This document shows, piece by piece, positions 11,572-26,500 of a DNA stretch of 64,000 nucleotides. The notes beneath the pieces were generated by a model that did not search any database, was not told the origin of the DNA, and saw only the letters and a program-made list of their open reading frames with translations. The position numbers and the translations under genes are program-made. Source of the DNA: Berberis thunbergii (lineage: Eukaryota > Streptophyta > Magnoliopsida > Ranunculales > Berberidaceae); contig QNQO01001837.1 of assembly GCA_003290165.1 (NCBI GenBank), positions 124,001-188,000 on the forward strand, written 5' to 3'. Each line of letters begins with the position of its first letter. Position 1 is the first letter of the stretch.

Positions 11572-14500
11572 CTGCAAAACCAAGAATATTCACTGTCAAT
11601 AAAAGAAGAGCAATAAAAAAAATTCCATTCTTGTAGTAACTAAGGTAAATGACCTTGGCGGATTCCTCATCAGGATACTGATCGGCACCAACTTCCTGTC
11701 GTTCAGCATTTACGGTTTCTTCCAACTGCGGGAGAGTAGAAACCAATTATGAAACAATTAACAGAAATGAAACAAGTGACCTACTCATCATTTTCAAAAA
11801 TGGCAACTAGGAGTGGGCTCTACTTAGCATTAACTTAAAAGGATGCCTTCAAGAATTCACTGACAAAAACTAGGATTATGCTTCTACGGGAATATTTCAA
11901 CAGTATGCAATTCTAGAAGAGAAAATAAACGTACAAAATAAATATGAAATGCCTTGGCTAAAAGGAGTTAACTAGGCTAACTCGTTGACTTATTAAGAAC
12001 TTACACCAAAGATCACCACTGTCATAAAATAGATAATATTTAGGATGTTTCCACCTTCGAAAAAACAATACATTAAGTTACCACGATATATCCAAATATG
12101 TCGCACATCACAATACTTTCAGTAGGAAAAAGGGACACAAACTGGGATATATAAGAGAATATCTTGATATTATAAGCCATTGTTATTCCAAGTTGAATTT
12201 CCTTTTAACTCTTCAACTCCTTCACATGTAGTTACGAACCAATCATAAAACTGTGAGCACTAGAAAGTGCAACTCATTAAAGGCAAGAAGCTCAAACTCA
12301 AATGCTAGTACTGACTAGCACCTGAAACACAGACCTGACTGAAACACTAGTTCTTTAAGTAAGACAACCAGTACTAAATGTCTCATGTAAGGACTTTACA
12401 TTGTTCAACCAAGTACAATTTTATTTTGAGATAAGGTTGAAGAACAAACATAACTAAAGCTTTTTAAAGATGTATATATATACTGGAGTTGGCAATTTAG
12501 AACGAAAAACCGGATCGAACCGGAAACCGGAAACAGATCGGGGCCGGTCTTTTTAACACTATTTTAATTTTCGGTCCTAGAACCCGGACCGGACCGAAAT
12601 GCTCAATTCGGTCCTCAGTTCCAAATACCAGAACCCGCCAGTTAATTGGCCTGTTTCCAATTTTACCTTCTTTTTTTTTTAATTTGATTGTTGTGACTAC
12701 ATAACCTTCAATTTCCATTCTCGAACCACCTGGGTCCTTCACTTTCTTTCCAAAAAAAATGTCATTACTACCCATCAAATAGTTCCTTGAAATCAAACAA
12801 TCAATCAAAGCTTCCTTTGTTTTCCTGCAAAAAATATCCCTAAAATCAATTTTTTTAAAAGAATCGATTAAACAATGGATCCCTTCTTCACCCTCCCTTC
12901 AACCCTTGCAACAACACTTCATCGTCATGACGGCCTCACCACCAACAGCAGATGGTGAAGACGACGATGAGTTCGTTATTATGGAAGGTGGTGCCCATAC
13001 TGGTGCACTTCGCGGAGACAAAGGCACGATTTTCAGTGATGAAGATCCAGAAGGTGTTTTAGGGGTTCTTGGTGCGGAGAAGCGTGAAAAAGATTGTTGG
13101 AGTCGAGAAGAAGCGAAAGAGGAAACCCTGGATCTGGATGATGAGGTGAAAGATGTTGGAGATGCCGAAATCAATAATTGTGATGAAATTGTTGAATATG
13201 TGATGAGTTGTAAAGATGAAACACTAAGAACAAAGAATCAGACTGATTTGATGAGCGAATCGGAGTTGTTTGAGGAAACTTTGATTGATTCTGCAATTGA
13301 TAAAGAGGTTGAAATGGGCTAAAAATATGGGATTGAACTGAGATTGGCTCGGCCCAACCCGAAATGTTGGTTAATCGATCGCACCCGGTCCGCACTCGGT
13401 CCCAAAAAATCCAATCTTTAAAAGACAGGTCCGGTCTTGGGTACTCGAGCCAGCTAACCGGACCGACCCAGCCCTAATATCTACATATGTACATGGTCAT
13501 CATTTTTGTACAAAATGGAACCCTTTTATTTACATTCCCATTTTATTGGTTCTCATTGGTCAACCATTAGACACATACTTGTCAAATGTTGGCTTTTTGT
13601 TCATTTTACCCATTTCGTGTGACGCAATCATAAAACTAGATACAAATCATGAATCGTCCGGAACCTTTTGTGAATCTAATGAAATTGCAATCTTCTCCAA
13701 ATTGTTGCAACAAAGTTCAGACCAACCACCGCCACCTGCCTTACCACAACCTCTCTTTCACTATTTTAACTCTTAAACTACAATCTGACATCATCTCTCC
13801 CTCACTCCTTCCCATGTTCTCTATAGGGATGTGCAATTTGGTTTGGATTAATTTGAGGCAAAACCAACAAGACGACTCCTTTGGTTTATTTGTCACCAAC
13901 TAAAACCAGACAGCAGAACCTAAACACCCAACCCAGTATCATATTTACATCCACAATTAATTCATAAAAGTAACAAATACGAAAGAGAATGAAGGGCAGT
14001 GAAACCTAGTATCATATCTACATAATCAATAAAAGAGAGCGGATATCCTTCAGCAGATCTTAAAGCTATCTCCAAACTAAGCAAATATCCTTCACGAAAA
14101 CAAAAACAGATGGTCTGGCAAAGATCTCATATGCTAAAAAGAGGAATGCATATGTGGATGTCAACACAGATTGTCTTCTTGAGGTGTAATGCTGAAGGAC
14201 TTTCCAGTAGGTGTGTTCATATGGAAGATGTGAAAATAGCTAGCACGTGATTTTTTTATCAATAAAACAAGCAGGCATACATGTCACATTACAAGAAGAG
14301 ACATTATTAAAAATACACACATGATATGGGCGATCCCTTGACTTTTCCCAACTGATTCCCCAGTGCCAAATTACAGCAAATGATTCATTTCCAATTATGA
14401 CCCATGAGAATATCATAACCATGTATTATGAATAGTCCCATATCTCCCAAAAATAAAGGTTGGTGCCTTAGGAAATACAGTAGAGTGAAGACATAAGCCA

Positions 14501-17500
14501 GGGAGTAGAGGATCTAATGAAGAATCAAGATTGCAAACTAGACCTTGAAGGGAGAGTGTTCCTATGGGTGTTGTAGTGTTCAGAGAGAGGATCTCATATA
14601 CTTTGCTCTTATTGGGTCTTTACACTGTTTTAAAAGGTGTTTGATGCGAAGCGGCTAAAATCGCTTCATTATACGAGTTGAATGTTCCCTATAATGCGCA
14701 CGATGATTGTTACCTCAACTACTTTTATGATTGGTTCATATTATCTATTTCATTTCTTTCATTGATGATTGTTTCATTTTTTTTATTTGTTTATAAATTG
14801 TTCATACTTTTTCATGAAAAGTCGAAGCGTACATTTCGTTATGCTTTGTTACGCATCAATGTTTCGCTTCGCATTGAGAAAAGCCTAATCACTTCAGTAT
14901 TGGAAAACGCTTTTAAAAACATTGATCTTTTATTTCTAATATAAGATTCTTCTTGTTGTGTATCACAAAAAATTATGAAAAGATTTACGGTTTTAAAAAT
15001 AAAATACTATGAAAAACCAAACATCAAACAAATTGGCTAGTGAATGTAGTAAAAATACCTACATGAAATACAATATCCAATACCATAATCAAATACATGC
15101 TCTAGTGCATAAGAAAGCCACCGAAGCAAATCTTGCAACTTGCATCTTTACACAAATTTCAAATTGTAAATCTAAAAACTCGACAAAATTTATCGATTCG
15201 ATAGTCATATTAAAGTTCATGCTAACAAATTCAAATTATAGTATCCTCAGACAGGATCAGATCATAACAAAGTAGATTGTTCAAATGTTTTAGCAAAATT
15301 TAACTTTCCCATGAATCCAAAGGAAGTTTTTCATCATAACCATTACTTCTCTCCGAATCATTAATAATGTATTTTTGAAAAGAATTAATGAACCAAATAA
15401 TGTTAACAATAATAATAATAATAATAATGATGATGATGATAATAATAAAAACACAAGAGCAAGGCATACACCTAATTACACATTCTTCCACCACATATCT
15501 AGACGATTTCTTGATCTTAGAATTGTAATACCAGGTCACCGAGATATGCTGCTCATCACGAGTGCGGCTCTCTTTTTGCAAGACCCAACATATAATGCAC
15601 CCAAAAGATAAAATCTTTCACTCCTATACACATTTGTGATAATTTTCTCTATGCCATTTCTTCATTGTGTCTGTTAAATCATCTTTTCTTTGCTTCTAGC
15701 TTCCGGAAAGAAGGAAGGAAAAAAATATATAAAAAAAAAAAAAAAAAAAAACCTAACTAGATCAAAGCATTGATTTTTATCAATCAAACAAGAGGCAATA
15801 TATTGAAAAGCAAAGTGACTGAGCGGGTTACAAGGCAGCAATACAAAGGAGGCTAAAGCTCCATTACAAATTAAAAATACACTAGCAATAAAAAAAAATA
15901 CAAGTAAAAACGAAAGCATTGATTTTTTCAAAATTAAAAAATCAAGCGAATTTGGCAATAGGTTTCTTTTCTCAGTTCAATCATTTTTCACACGACAAAC
16001 TCTCGGAAATACTATTTCATATTCTACAATATTAAGAGGAATAAATCCTGGCCTTGGCGAAACTCTTTTTGGTGTCAATCCTTGTTAACACGAGAACATA
16101 TTCTGAGTATCCCTCCTTGTGAAAACATCAGATCATGGTCACTAATAATTGTTGCAAATGCCAAATCAATTGTTAATCGCTAAGCTCATACACAGGTTGA
16201 TACATTAGCTTAAGGGATTAATTGAAATGGACCAACCGATCCAGTAAAAGGAGACATTAACAAATTCCAAAAACAAAATTGAAATTAAGAACTTGAGGAG
16301 CACCCAAAACAAATCTGAAATTTCTCATCAAGATGATCCCTTGGCCACTCCTCATTATCATCTTCACAATTCACATACAACTTTACGTAATTTTCAAAAT
16401 GTCAATCTTCTTCCACATTGTCACCTTATCTACATTGCAACCTTCTGATCACAACCTCCCCCCCCCCCAAAAAAAAAAAAAAAACAATAATCTTTCTTTG
16501 CCATATCATTGCAGCCATAGCTTAAAGTCATTCATGTACCCAAACACATGCCAAACCAGTTCCAAAGATAAAAAATAGAGAAGTTTTCCATCAAGAAAAT
16601 CCCACAGCCTTTTATCCCTAATGTTGTATTTGACAAACTATTACCTTATTATTAAAAACCCAAAAATATAACTGCAAATGTCACACTACCAAAAGCTCAA
16701 CCATGACAGAAAATAAGCTCAAGAACCATATCATGAGGAAATCAACAGCACCTAAAAATCTCCAACCAAGTCCAAACAAGCATCGCTAAAAGCTCATTTG
16801 TAAGAGATACATTTGAATGAAATGGAAAACAACCCCAGCTGCCAAAAAGAAAAAGAGGGGACCACGACAGTGTAAGATAAATCCTGCCTAGACGGAACAT
16901 CTGCAAGCTTGGTGTACAACCCTATATCATAGACAAAGCATGTAAGTCACCCGGAGTAATTTTTCTTTTTCGTGTTCTCTTGTTCCAAAAGTATAAAAAT
17001 CATGAGCTATTTTCATCTCGTATTTATTTGAGTCTGAATATTATAAGTAGGTGTACATATAATATGTAGGAAAGAAGAAAGGCAACCGCATCTCAAGGGT
17101 CCAAGCAAACGTCGATGGGAGTGCTCAACCAAATCAGAAGCTATTTTCATTGTTTCTTTCTGTGCTCTTTCACAATGAAATTTCACAAAGGAAGTTTGGA
17201 CATATAAATGCTTCTTTTTCGATAAAACAACAAATATATATTAATAATAAAAGCAAGTGAGAAACTCGCAAAACAACAACATTACAAGGATATATACAGA
17301 AAACATGAAACAACCAAAAACAATTGAAAACTAAGTCGCTAGACTGCACTTTTGCGCCCAAAGGCTTCAAGTAACTCCTCATGACCATAATAAGCCCTTG
17401 ATCTCCATTCACAACTACTGAAGATCTAACTTCTTCCCTCTAAAACCATTGCATTTCGCCTCACACTGCTCTGCTCACACTTTTACTCATGATACCTTCA

Positions 17501-20500
17501 CACTCATCCACAAGAGATGCCCACAGCTCCGTCGAAACCAGGCACATGTGAACAGAAGATCAATGACATTCTTGATTCGCTCCACAAAGTGAACACTGGT
17601 TTGTGATAATAATAAGCTCTCTCGTCGCCAAATTGTCTATTGTTAGAACATGGTTGTGTGCTAATGTCCACATCACAATTAGTTCTCTTCTTCCATAGAT
17701 ATGGGGCTGAAAATTCGAATTTGGTTGCATTCTACTAACCTTGCCATTGAGCTACAGTGAGTAGCTCATAACATTCACTCTGAATTTTCTGATTTGTGTA
17801 TCCTATAGCCACTGATTTGGAGATTGTTGTGGTTGGTGCTGCTCCAATATTCTAAGCAATTTGCTTACCTCCAATTTCCAGGTTGGTATCCCATAGCACC
17901 TTATTTGGAGATTGTTGCAGTCAGTACTGCTCCAATATTCCAAGCAATTATGCAATCCTTCTCACCTCCAAGTCATTCCACTGCCTCCTTGAGGCCAAAA
18001 CCCATGCTTGATGTCCCTCCAGAACTCCTGGGAACTGTGCACCCATGCCTTATTTTTTGTTGTATATATACTAGGAAGCACGAACTCTCGGAAAAACCCA
18101 CCGAATTCGTGATCAACGTATCGGTCAACGTGATTTGGTCAGGATACGGCCTGGACCTGATCCGGATACGGTCTGGACACGGTCAAGATTCGGTTGCTAA
18201 TAATTTTTTTTTTCAGATCTTGATGAAATCGGACGGCTGAGAGAAGGAGGAAGAAACCCACAAACCAACCATTTGCAGAGAGAAGGAGGAACCGAGCTAG
18301 AGATCGACTGAGCCAGAGAAACTGAGCCAGAGAGATCGACTACTTTCGCTGTTTCAGATCGAGCAGGGAGAGAGAGATCTGACCAGAGTCGACTACTTTC
18401 GCTGTTTCAGATCGAGCAGGGTGAGAGAGCTTTCGCTGTTTCAGATCGAGCAGGGAGAGAGAGATCTGACCAGAGATCGACTGCATGGTCAGATCTGATA
18501 TTGCTTTCTCTGTTTCTTCAACCTCGCCTCCACCTCCCATCTTCTTCCTCTTCAGTCTTATAGCTATAGTTTGAAACATGTTTTGTGTTCTTTTGTGAGT
18601 GGGTGTTTTCCTATTAAAGACTATCAATGTCTTTAGCTCTTAGACTTGTGAGTCCTTCAGTTTAAAAATGAACTAGAAGTGAAGGACTAGAGTCTAATTC
18701 TTAATGTTGTTTCACTAGGTCTTCACCGACTGTAGATAAAGGTAATATGGACGATTTTTTTCCTCTTGCGCAACCAGATTTTGGATCGAAAGTTAGCAAC
18801 TAAAACAAACATCATTTCTATTTCTATTCTATTTTTATTTCTGGTGAGAAGAAAAGATGCGATGATGAGTCTCACCCAATGAGAATCTTAGGTTTTCTTC
18901 TCTTCCATTGTGGATTTGGATTACATTGATGTGTTACGTAGGGTGCAAGTTAGGCCCAGCCCATATTAGAATCCATTACCCTAGTTTCCACTTATGTACC
19001 CAAACTTTTCATTCATTCAAATAATTTCATTAATTAAGCTCACTGCATTTAGATGTTTTATATGTTTGGATTATTAATTATTGTTTATGAGTTATGACAT
19101 TATGTTAATAGTTTTTTAATAAATAAAAAAAAAAAAGTTTGATGTGTCGCCGAGTCTCCGAGTCCTAATTTTTTGAAAATTGCCGAGTTGCCGTGTCGTA
19201 TCCGTGTCCGATACGATACGCGTATCCGAGTCTGTGCATCCCAGTATATATATATATACCCAAACATAAGCTTGAGTGATTGGTACGTTATCCACTCATC
19301 TTCCCCGAGGTTGATTTTATCACCATTATCAGCCTTTGAAACCCTTGTGACCTGTGCAACCATGTGGTCCATGCCTATTTTTTGTTGCATGTAGTAATTA
19401 TATCCCCAAACAAAAGCTTGAGTGGTTGGTCATCTATCCAATCTATCTTCCCAGAAACTGACCAATTTCGCCATATCCCCCTTTTTCTAGGATCTCATTG
19501 GGATGTAATCCCCTTCTTTCTTTCATTTTATTTTATCCTAGTCATCAAATTCTTTTGATGAAAATTCCTATAACCTACCAAATTTATTTGTAGAAATTCT
19601 CGGGGAAGAATGATTGAATTATACAAGATAGAAATATCGTTTCTTGGTTACAGGAGCAGATAACGTAGTTCTTTAAAGGAGCAAATATCAATTTCTATAT
19701 CGATCATGATATTGATTGATATATGTAATAACTCATCCAACGTTAGTTTTTTAAAGAACTATCATACCATAGAGTGACTGATTTGATTAGCGTAAGAGAA
19801 GGACCGTTACCTCTTGGGATATGAGAATCATGATCGGAACAACGGACATAAAGTTATGGAACTTGAGTGTGGGTCTTTTGTCGAAATGGAATGGTCTTAC
19901 TTTTTATTTATTATTAATGTTTAACTAAAATTAGAGTATGCACGAACTGAACCCACAGTTTCGGCAGATCGCTTAGCCTCGTTCATCTTTGGCGCAAAAG
20001 CGATCGATCAGTGAGCTATTACGCATTCTTTCAAGGGTGGTTGCTTCTAGGCAAGCTTCTTAGCTGTCTCTGCACCCCTACCTCATTTATCACTGAACAG
20101 TCATTTAGGGTCCTTAGCTGGTGCTGAAAGGTCAAAGAAGCTGGTGACATGATGACAGGAAAGCCGACGATCGAAGCCTCAGTAAACAACGGCCATAACT
20201 ATCACGATCCTAAGGTAGCGAAATCCCTTATCAGGTAAGTTTAACCTACACAAAAGGCATAACTATCTGGGCACTGTCTCATAGAGAGGCTCAGTGAAAT
20301 AGACATGTTCATGAAGATACAGACTACCTGCACCTGGACAAAACTTGGACAAAAAGACCCTATGAAGCTTTACTGTTTCCTAGGATTGGCTTTGGGCCTT
20401 TCCTGTGTAGCTTTAAGTAGAGGGCGAAGAAGGGCCCCTTCCGAGAGGGCCGAGCCAAGATGCCCATATTCCAGGACCATACAAGCCCATCAAATCATCT

Positions 20501-23500
20501 TCCCAGAAAGTGAATATCACCATTATTAGCCTCACGAGTAGCACGGTATTGGATGCGGGATTTAAATCATGATGGCTTGCCATTTAGCGCGACCATATGA
20601 GATTAGTAAACAAGGCATGTGCATGACAACCCATATTTTTCCACTAATGACTTCCTCCACATTGCCGATTCCCCCAATCCAAACCTCCACATCCAGTTTA
20701 CAATGCAAGTATCATTGAATTTCTTTAAACTTATAATGCCCAGACCATCTCTCTCTTTTGAGCTACACACTGAATCCCATCAAATTGAGTGATACATCTT
20801 GGAAGTGCATGAGGTTCCCCACAAAAAGTCTTTGAATATCCCCTCAATTTCATTTGCTATTGAGAATGGGATTGTTGTTGTTGGCATAAAAAGCACCGGC
20901 ATGCTTGATAGAGTATTTTTTATGAGCACCAGTCTTCCCACTTGTGAGATACATTTGGTTTTCCACACAGCCAAGCACCCTCTAATCTTTTCCAACTTAA
21001 TCAACCGCCCTTCTGGCTTTTCATTTGTGGCCAAGGGAACCCAAAACCAACAGCCTCCAATCTATAGCCATTTGGGCATCTCAATGAAAAGCCAGAACAT
21101 TCACATTGTTTAACTGGGAATTGGTTATGCTAATTAATCAAAGTGATGGTAGCATTGTGGCTGAAAGAAACACAAAAATCTTCGAAGGGGAAAGTTCTAG
21201 CATAGATCAGATGGTGTCGTCTGTAAAATCTATTTTATTAAATCTTTTCCTTATTCAGTCGACGTATGTTTTCTTATGAACTCACTCATCTCAGGTCTAT
21301 TCAATGAAATTTGTTTGAATAATAATGAAATAAATCATGTTCATACCTACTCGCCTTCCAAATCTTAAGTAATCAAAACCTCAAAACCCTAAGGAGGGCC
21401 GAAAAGAATAAACCAAAAATAAAAGCAAAACATGTCAACTAACGATTATGTAGAAGATGAATGATTAAAAAAAAAAAAAAAAAAAATGTAAATTTGAGGT
21501 TCCTTGTATAACTTGATGAAAAAATCTTAAAAACCTCCTAAAACACTTTTAAGCCTAAGAAGCATATTCACTAACTAATATTTAGTGAGCTGTATTTTAT
21601 TGTACATTCCTCATGTAATCTTGTGTTTATGAATCTTCACATACAAATCCTACAAGTTTAAGGATGGGTGAGGGGAAGAGTTTTGGAATAAGTGCAAGGT
21701 ATGGATTGTGCAAAATAGAATCAGTTTTATAGGTACAAATAAATATATAAATAATGAAAAATTAAAGAAATACAATTCGTTTTTACTAAAACCAAAATAG
21801 AACCTGATTGTATGTTCTATTTTTGTTTTAGAAAAAAGGAATTTTTATGAGGACAAAAAATTTTATCCAACGAGAAAAAGCAACATATACATGACCTATA
21901 GGTCCCAAAATATCAAAACCACACCATTTTTGTACTTGACATAAGCTTAACACTTACATTCATGCCACAAATCCATAATGGATCTTCACAAAACCCAGTC
22001 TAATGCACGGAGAAATGGAACCAAATAGATTCTAGGCAAACCCCGGTCTACCCCAACATAGGAGATGGTACTTTGTCTCACACCATCCTCGCACATGTAG
22101 CAACTCACCTCTATCTTAATTCTCATGCTGGCCAAAATATAAACGCAATATCCTCCCACATAACTAACATAAGCTCCCAAATGCATAACGACACTAGAAG
22201 GAACACATTTTTCCAAACAAGCGTCAATAGAAAGGCCTCTTTCACCCTGGAATGAGGCCTAGCACCAGAAATGACCCAGATATGAACCACGACCACTTCC
22301 AAGATATGGACCCACTACTACTTCCAACCATCCTCATCAATAGGTCCCATTAACATCAAAGCAAGAGCGTCCATCAAATTCCCAGCTTCTACCTCATCCC
22401 ACTCGTTAAGAGGTCTTTCAAGTTGGAGGTTCCACTCACCTATGTAGTAAATGCGAATAACAGGTCATTCGCGGTCCAGGATCGATTTAAGATTAAGCAG
22501 ATTAATCGGTGTACTATTACAAATGATACATTTTTTATATCCTCACAAATGTAAATTATAATAACATATTTAGACAATAAAGATTAATAAGATAAGTATT
22601 ATAGATCAACAAAAGTCATATTATTGAGCAAATCATGTCCAAAACATCACATTATAGAGCAACAACCACCACCACCCAACAGAATGACAACCACCACGTT
22701 ATCACCGATTAATCGGTGATCGCTAAACTCAACCACTAAATACCTAGTTTAGATTAGTCTACCCCTAATTTACACTAAATCATTAATTAATCGGTGATTA
22801 ATCGCCGCTTAAATAAACCAGCCACCCACCCCATTAGAATCGTCCACATAAGTCTTGCACCATTCCCATCAAAAACAAAATAAAAATTGTGAAGGAATAC
22901 TATTAGGTAAAGCATCACTATCAAACCACCTCATATGTATGTGAATTTATTTTAAAGGTAAAATTTTTATTAAGCAATAACTCATAGTATTACAAAACAG
23001 AAACCTTAAATCATTAAGGCCTAACATTATAGAATCCCAATTAATAATCAAAGTCTCATAAAAGTACTATCTTTGAAAGATGGAAGATGTGACACCCATC
23101 CCAAAGAGTGATGAGTAATGAGGACCACCATAATGACCGATCCAAAATTAGAATCAGATGCTTGTCACAAAACACACTATCATTGCTCTTCTTCCAAACT
23201 GTCCAAGATATTGCATAAGTTAGTAAACTCCAAATCTATTTTCCTTAAATAAGATAGATAAATCAGCATATTCCAACTTCTTAACATCTAGAGTACCAGG
23301 CATCTCCCAACTAACACAAAACACCCCGCAAAAATTTTTTTATCTCCCCTCACAAGAACAATCGCCCCCCCCCCCCCCCCCCAAAAAAAAAAATATATAT
23401 ATATATATATCCCCCAAAGTAAAGTAAGATTTCACATTAAAAATACTTATCCTCAATCCCACACCATAAGAAGTAATTGGATGAAAAAGAAGCCACCCCC

Positions 23501-26500
23501 TCCTACCACCGTCATATTTGGCCCTATAATCTCCACAACCCTTGCCTATTAGTGCCCAAAATTCATCTTTTTGAAGGTTCTTAATCCCAAATCACGCAAA
23601 TGTTTAAAAGATGGCTACCAACTTCATCCTTAAAAGGATTGAACTCTCCCCCGTCCGCCCCTTCCCACAAGAAGTCCCATTAGTAGATTAAAAAAATATG
23701 ATACAGCGAGATGTTGGCCAATGCGCTCTTAGCCACGAGATGTTGGCCAATGCGCTCTTAGCCACGATAAGTCTCCCACCCCTAGAAAGAAACCTACTCT
23801 TCCACGATGCAAGTCTTCATCCAAACGTCTCTACGACTGGACCCGAAAGCTACATGCCATTGCATTTAGCCCCCAATAATAGACCAATATGCTAACAAGG
23901 AAGGGTTTGCACCCCACGCCCTTGGAACACCCATCCCTATCATAGCACTTATGGAAAAATTAATCTTGTGGCTCGATATCTCCCCGAAAAAAGTCCAAGT
24001 CCAAGTCCAAATATGTTTGAGATTGACAACGTTATTAAAAAAATGGTGACGTAATAATGTTCAAACAACCTCTTAAACCTCATAATAACACTTTATGAGG
24101 ATTTCCAAGGATAAGTTACATAAGAAAAATTGGATCGCTCCTATTTTTTCATTATTAGAAAAATAAACAAAGAGAAATTCATTTAGTTACTCTACATAAA
24201 ATTCCTCGTCTCTTTTTACCCTACCCTGAACTTATGAGGTTCCTCTCCTTCCACACAACTTTCAACAAAAGTCTAAGTGTATTTCTATTTGTTATGTTTA
24301 CTCCCAATTATTTTCATTCGAGAAGTATCAACTGCTAAAACTAGTCCACTTTGAGGCTTCCAACTATTAAGTTTTCCATATGGCCTATTAGAATAGCGTA
24401 TGCAATGGTTGATAGAGATTGTGGGGTTTTTTTGTTGTAAAAACGATGTTCATAATAACATTTATGATTGACCACTATTTTTTGTCTGTTTTTGATGAAA
24501 AGTTACGATAAGGTAAGCCAAATTTTCCATAACCTAAATTTTATATAAGAGACAAGATTTAATCTCCATGATCAAGAGGAGCTTTAAGATGTGGTTGGCG
24601 CCATGCTTTCTGCATAATGCAGCGAATAGATGATGAAGCCTATTTGTGATGCCTTAAGGAACAATTGCCAATGCCCAACAAAAGTTTAGCCAAAAAACCA
24701 AACTTGACTACCATTGACGAAACCTTATCAGTAAGCAAGACAAATTCCAAGGAGAACAACAATCTATGCAATTAAAACGGATAACGGACCCTTCGCGGTT
24801 CAGGACCAATTTAAGATTAATCAATTTAATCGGTCTATTTTTTAAAGTATACATTACTAATTTACTTTTGAATAATTTGTAAATTATAATCTTATTACTT
24901 AATTTAATTTTGCAGGTTTGTACCTGGACTACTTGTTTACGATCAGCCAACACAACAATTTGTTGTTTAGGAACAACCAACACAGCATTGTGATAGGATT
25001 CTACCTCCTATTAAATATACTTATTCCAAGAGAAAGAACCATCATAAGAACACTAGTTGCTGAAGAGTAATGAAGGTTACTGTATGCAAATATGTTGTTA
25101 CATGTACAACAGTTTAGTGCTCTGTTACAGTTTAGTGCTCTGTTAGATACAAAATGCTGTGAGTATTCTGTTAGGAAGGGTTATGGTTAGATGTTCTGTT
25201 AGAGTAGATGTCAATAGTGTTAGTGCTATAAATAAGAGAGCAATAGGAGAAAACAGGCATTCATTGATTTGTAATAAGTTTGTACACGAGCAACTACTCT
25301 TTGGAGACTAGACATCTCGAATTGTCTACAATTTCTATCAATACAAATTGTTCTCTTTTTCTTTATCCATTATGCTTGACTGCCAATTGCAATTCTGCAT
25401 TCTCTGAATCAATTCCTTAATCATCAACTGTTAATTCCTGCAAGGTAAATTCTCTATTGTCTTGATCTCTGTCAATTGAATTGCATCTTTGCTTCCAACC
25501 TGCAGAGCAGTATTATAAATAGGTTTGAACCTATCAAATTGGTATCAGAGCACTCCGATTCCTAGGTGTAATGGCTGGAAAAGGAGCTAGTGCTAATGCA
25601 AGATTGGAAATTATGGAAGAATCGATGACAAGCATGCAAGGAAAATTGGATTCTTTGGATGGAAGTTTCCAAGAACTGAAACAGATGTTGGAACAAATAA
25701 TGAAGAAGCAACAAGAAACTCATAAAACAGTTTCTACTAAGGAGAAAGATCAGATTCCTTCAGGTAATGTTGAAAGACAAAGTCCAAATGGTGGAATGGG
25801 TGGATCTTCTTCACAAGGGTTTCCATTTGACAGAAGACCTAAAAGATTAGAGATGCCTACCTTTGAGTGGTCGAACCCAGACGGCTGGATTATGAAAGCT
25901 GAACGATTTTTTTCACTCAATCGATACAGTAACGAGGAAACGATTGAAGCCGCAGTGATTTCTTTCGAAGAGAATGCTCTTCTTTGGTATCAATGGAAGA
26001 GTACGAGGAGACCTATTATCTTCTGGGAAGAACTGAAGGGGTTACTCTTGAAACAGTTTCGATCTACCCAAGATGGGTCACTTTGTGAGCAATTCCTTGT
26101 GTTGAAGCAGGAAGGATCAGTGTCGGAGTACCGACGGCGATTCATCTCCCATGCGGCTCCATTAGAATCTCTGAACGAAGAAGTTTATCTTAGCAAGTTT
26201 ATCAATGGCCTGAAACCATCAATACGGGCGGAGGTAAGGATGTTAGATCCGGGTTTCTTGGGTCGGGCCATGGATCTGGCCCAACGGGTGGAGGAAAAAC
26301 AAATTCAGATGGGTTTGAGCAAACCGGGCTTTCAAGACTTTAACAACCGGCCCAAGAACAATTGCAAATGGATCATTAGGGCAACATTTTCATCATTCAA
26401 ACAGAGAATTCGAAAAAAAGAACTTACAACAACCATTTCTCTCCATAGAGAACGAGAGAGCGGCGGCTGCGAGAGGAGAAATCTGGCGTTTCTCAGATGC

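Larger units (their letters stand above)
13485..17204. other. AT-rich intronic DNA without recognised gene
   Basis: No protein similarity is seen. It contains a trinucleotide microsatellite, a C11-A16 tract, and at 14624-14924 a weak inverted pair (TTTGATGCGAAGCG and CGCTTCGCATTGAG) that may be a decayed MITE. Several stretches near 14240, 15780 and 17220 resemble plant LINE 3' tails on the minus strand (TTTTATTGATAAAA-type words), but too weakly to call. Confidence 0.4.
17205..21115 (-). mobile_element. Degenerate LINE (non-LTR retrotransposon), interrupted
   Basis: Minus-strand pieces lie in the order expected of a plant LINE ORF2. RT C-terminal region at 20640-21060 ([33 protein letters not shown], and in another frame [19 protein letters not shown]). 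FWED and [15 protein letters not shown] motifs at 19259-19480. Zinc-finger RVT block at 17440-17680 ([22 protein letters not shown]). A possible 3' tail is near 17205. Frames are broken many times. It is split by a hAT element (18071-19244) and by plastid 23S fragments (19952-20455), and part of the FWED segment is present in two or three partial copies. Confidence 0.7.
21116..24779. other. Intronic DNA without recognised gene
   Basis: Mostly AT-rich. 22450-22820 holds a repeat whose start (TCGCGGTCCAGGATCGATTT) recurs at 24795-24815, and which ends in GATTAATCGG/CCGATTAATC words. The second copy is the site into which the Gypsy element inserted. Other stretches, such as 22960-23660, look like decayed retroelement sequence but no motif is firm. 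Confidence 0.4.

Noticed and set aside
14624..14924. A MITE with GATGCGAAGCG ends
   Set aside because: The inverted pair is imperfect and I found no target duplication; left as a possibility only.
15300..15611. ORFs with poly-isoleucine or poly-asparagine/aspartate
   Set aside because: Translations of a trinucleotide microsatellite.
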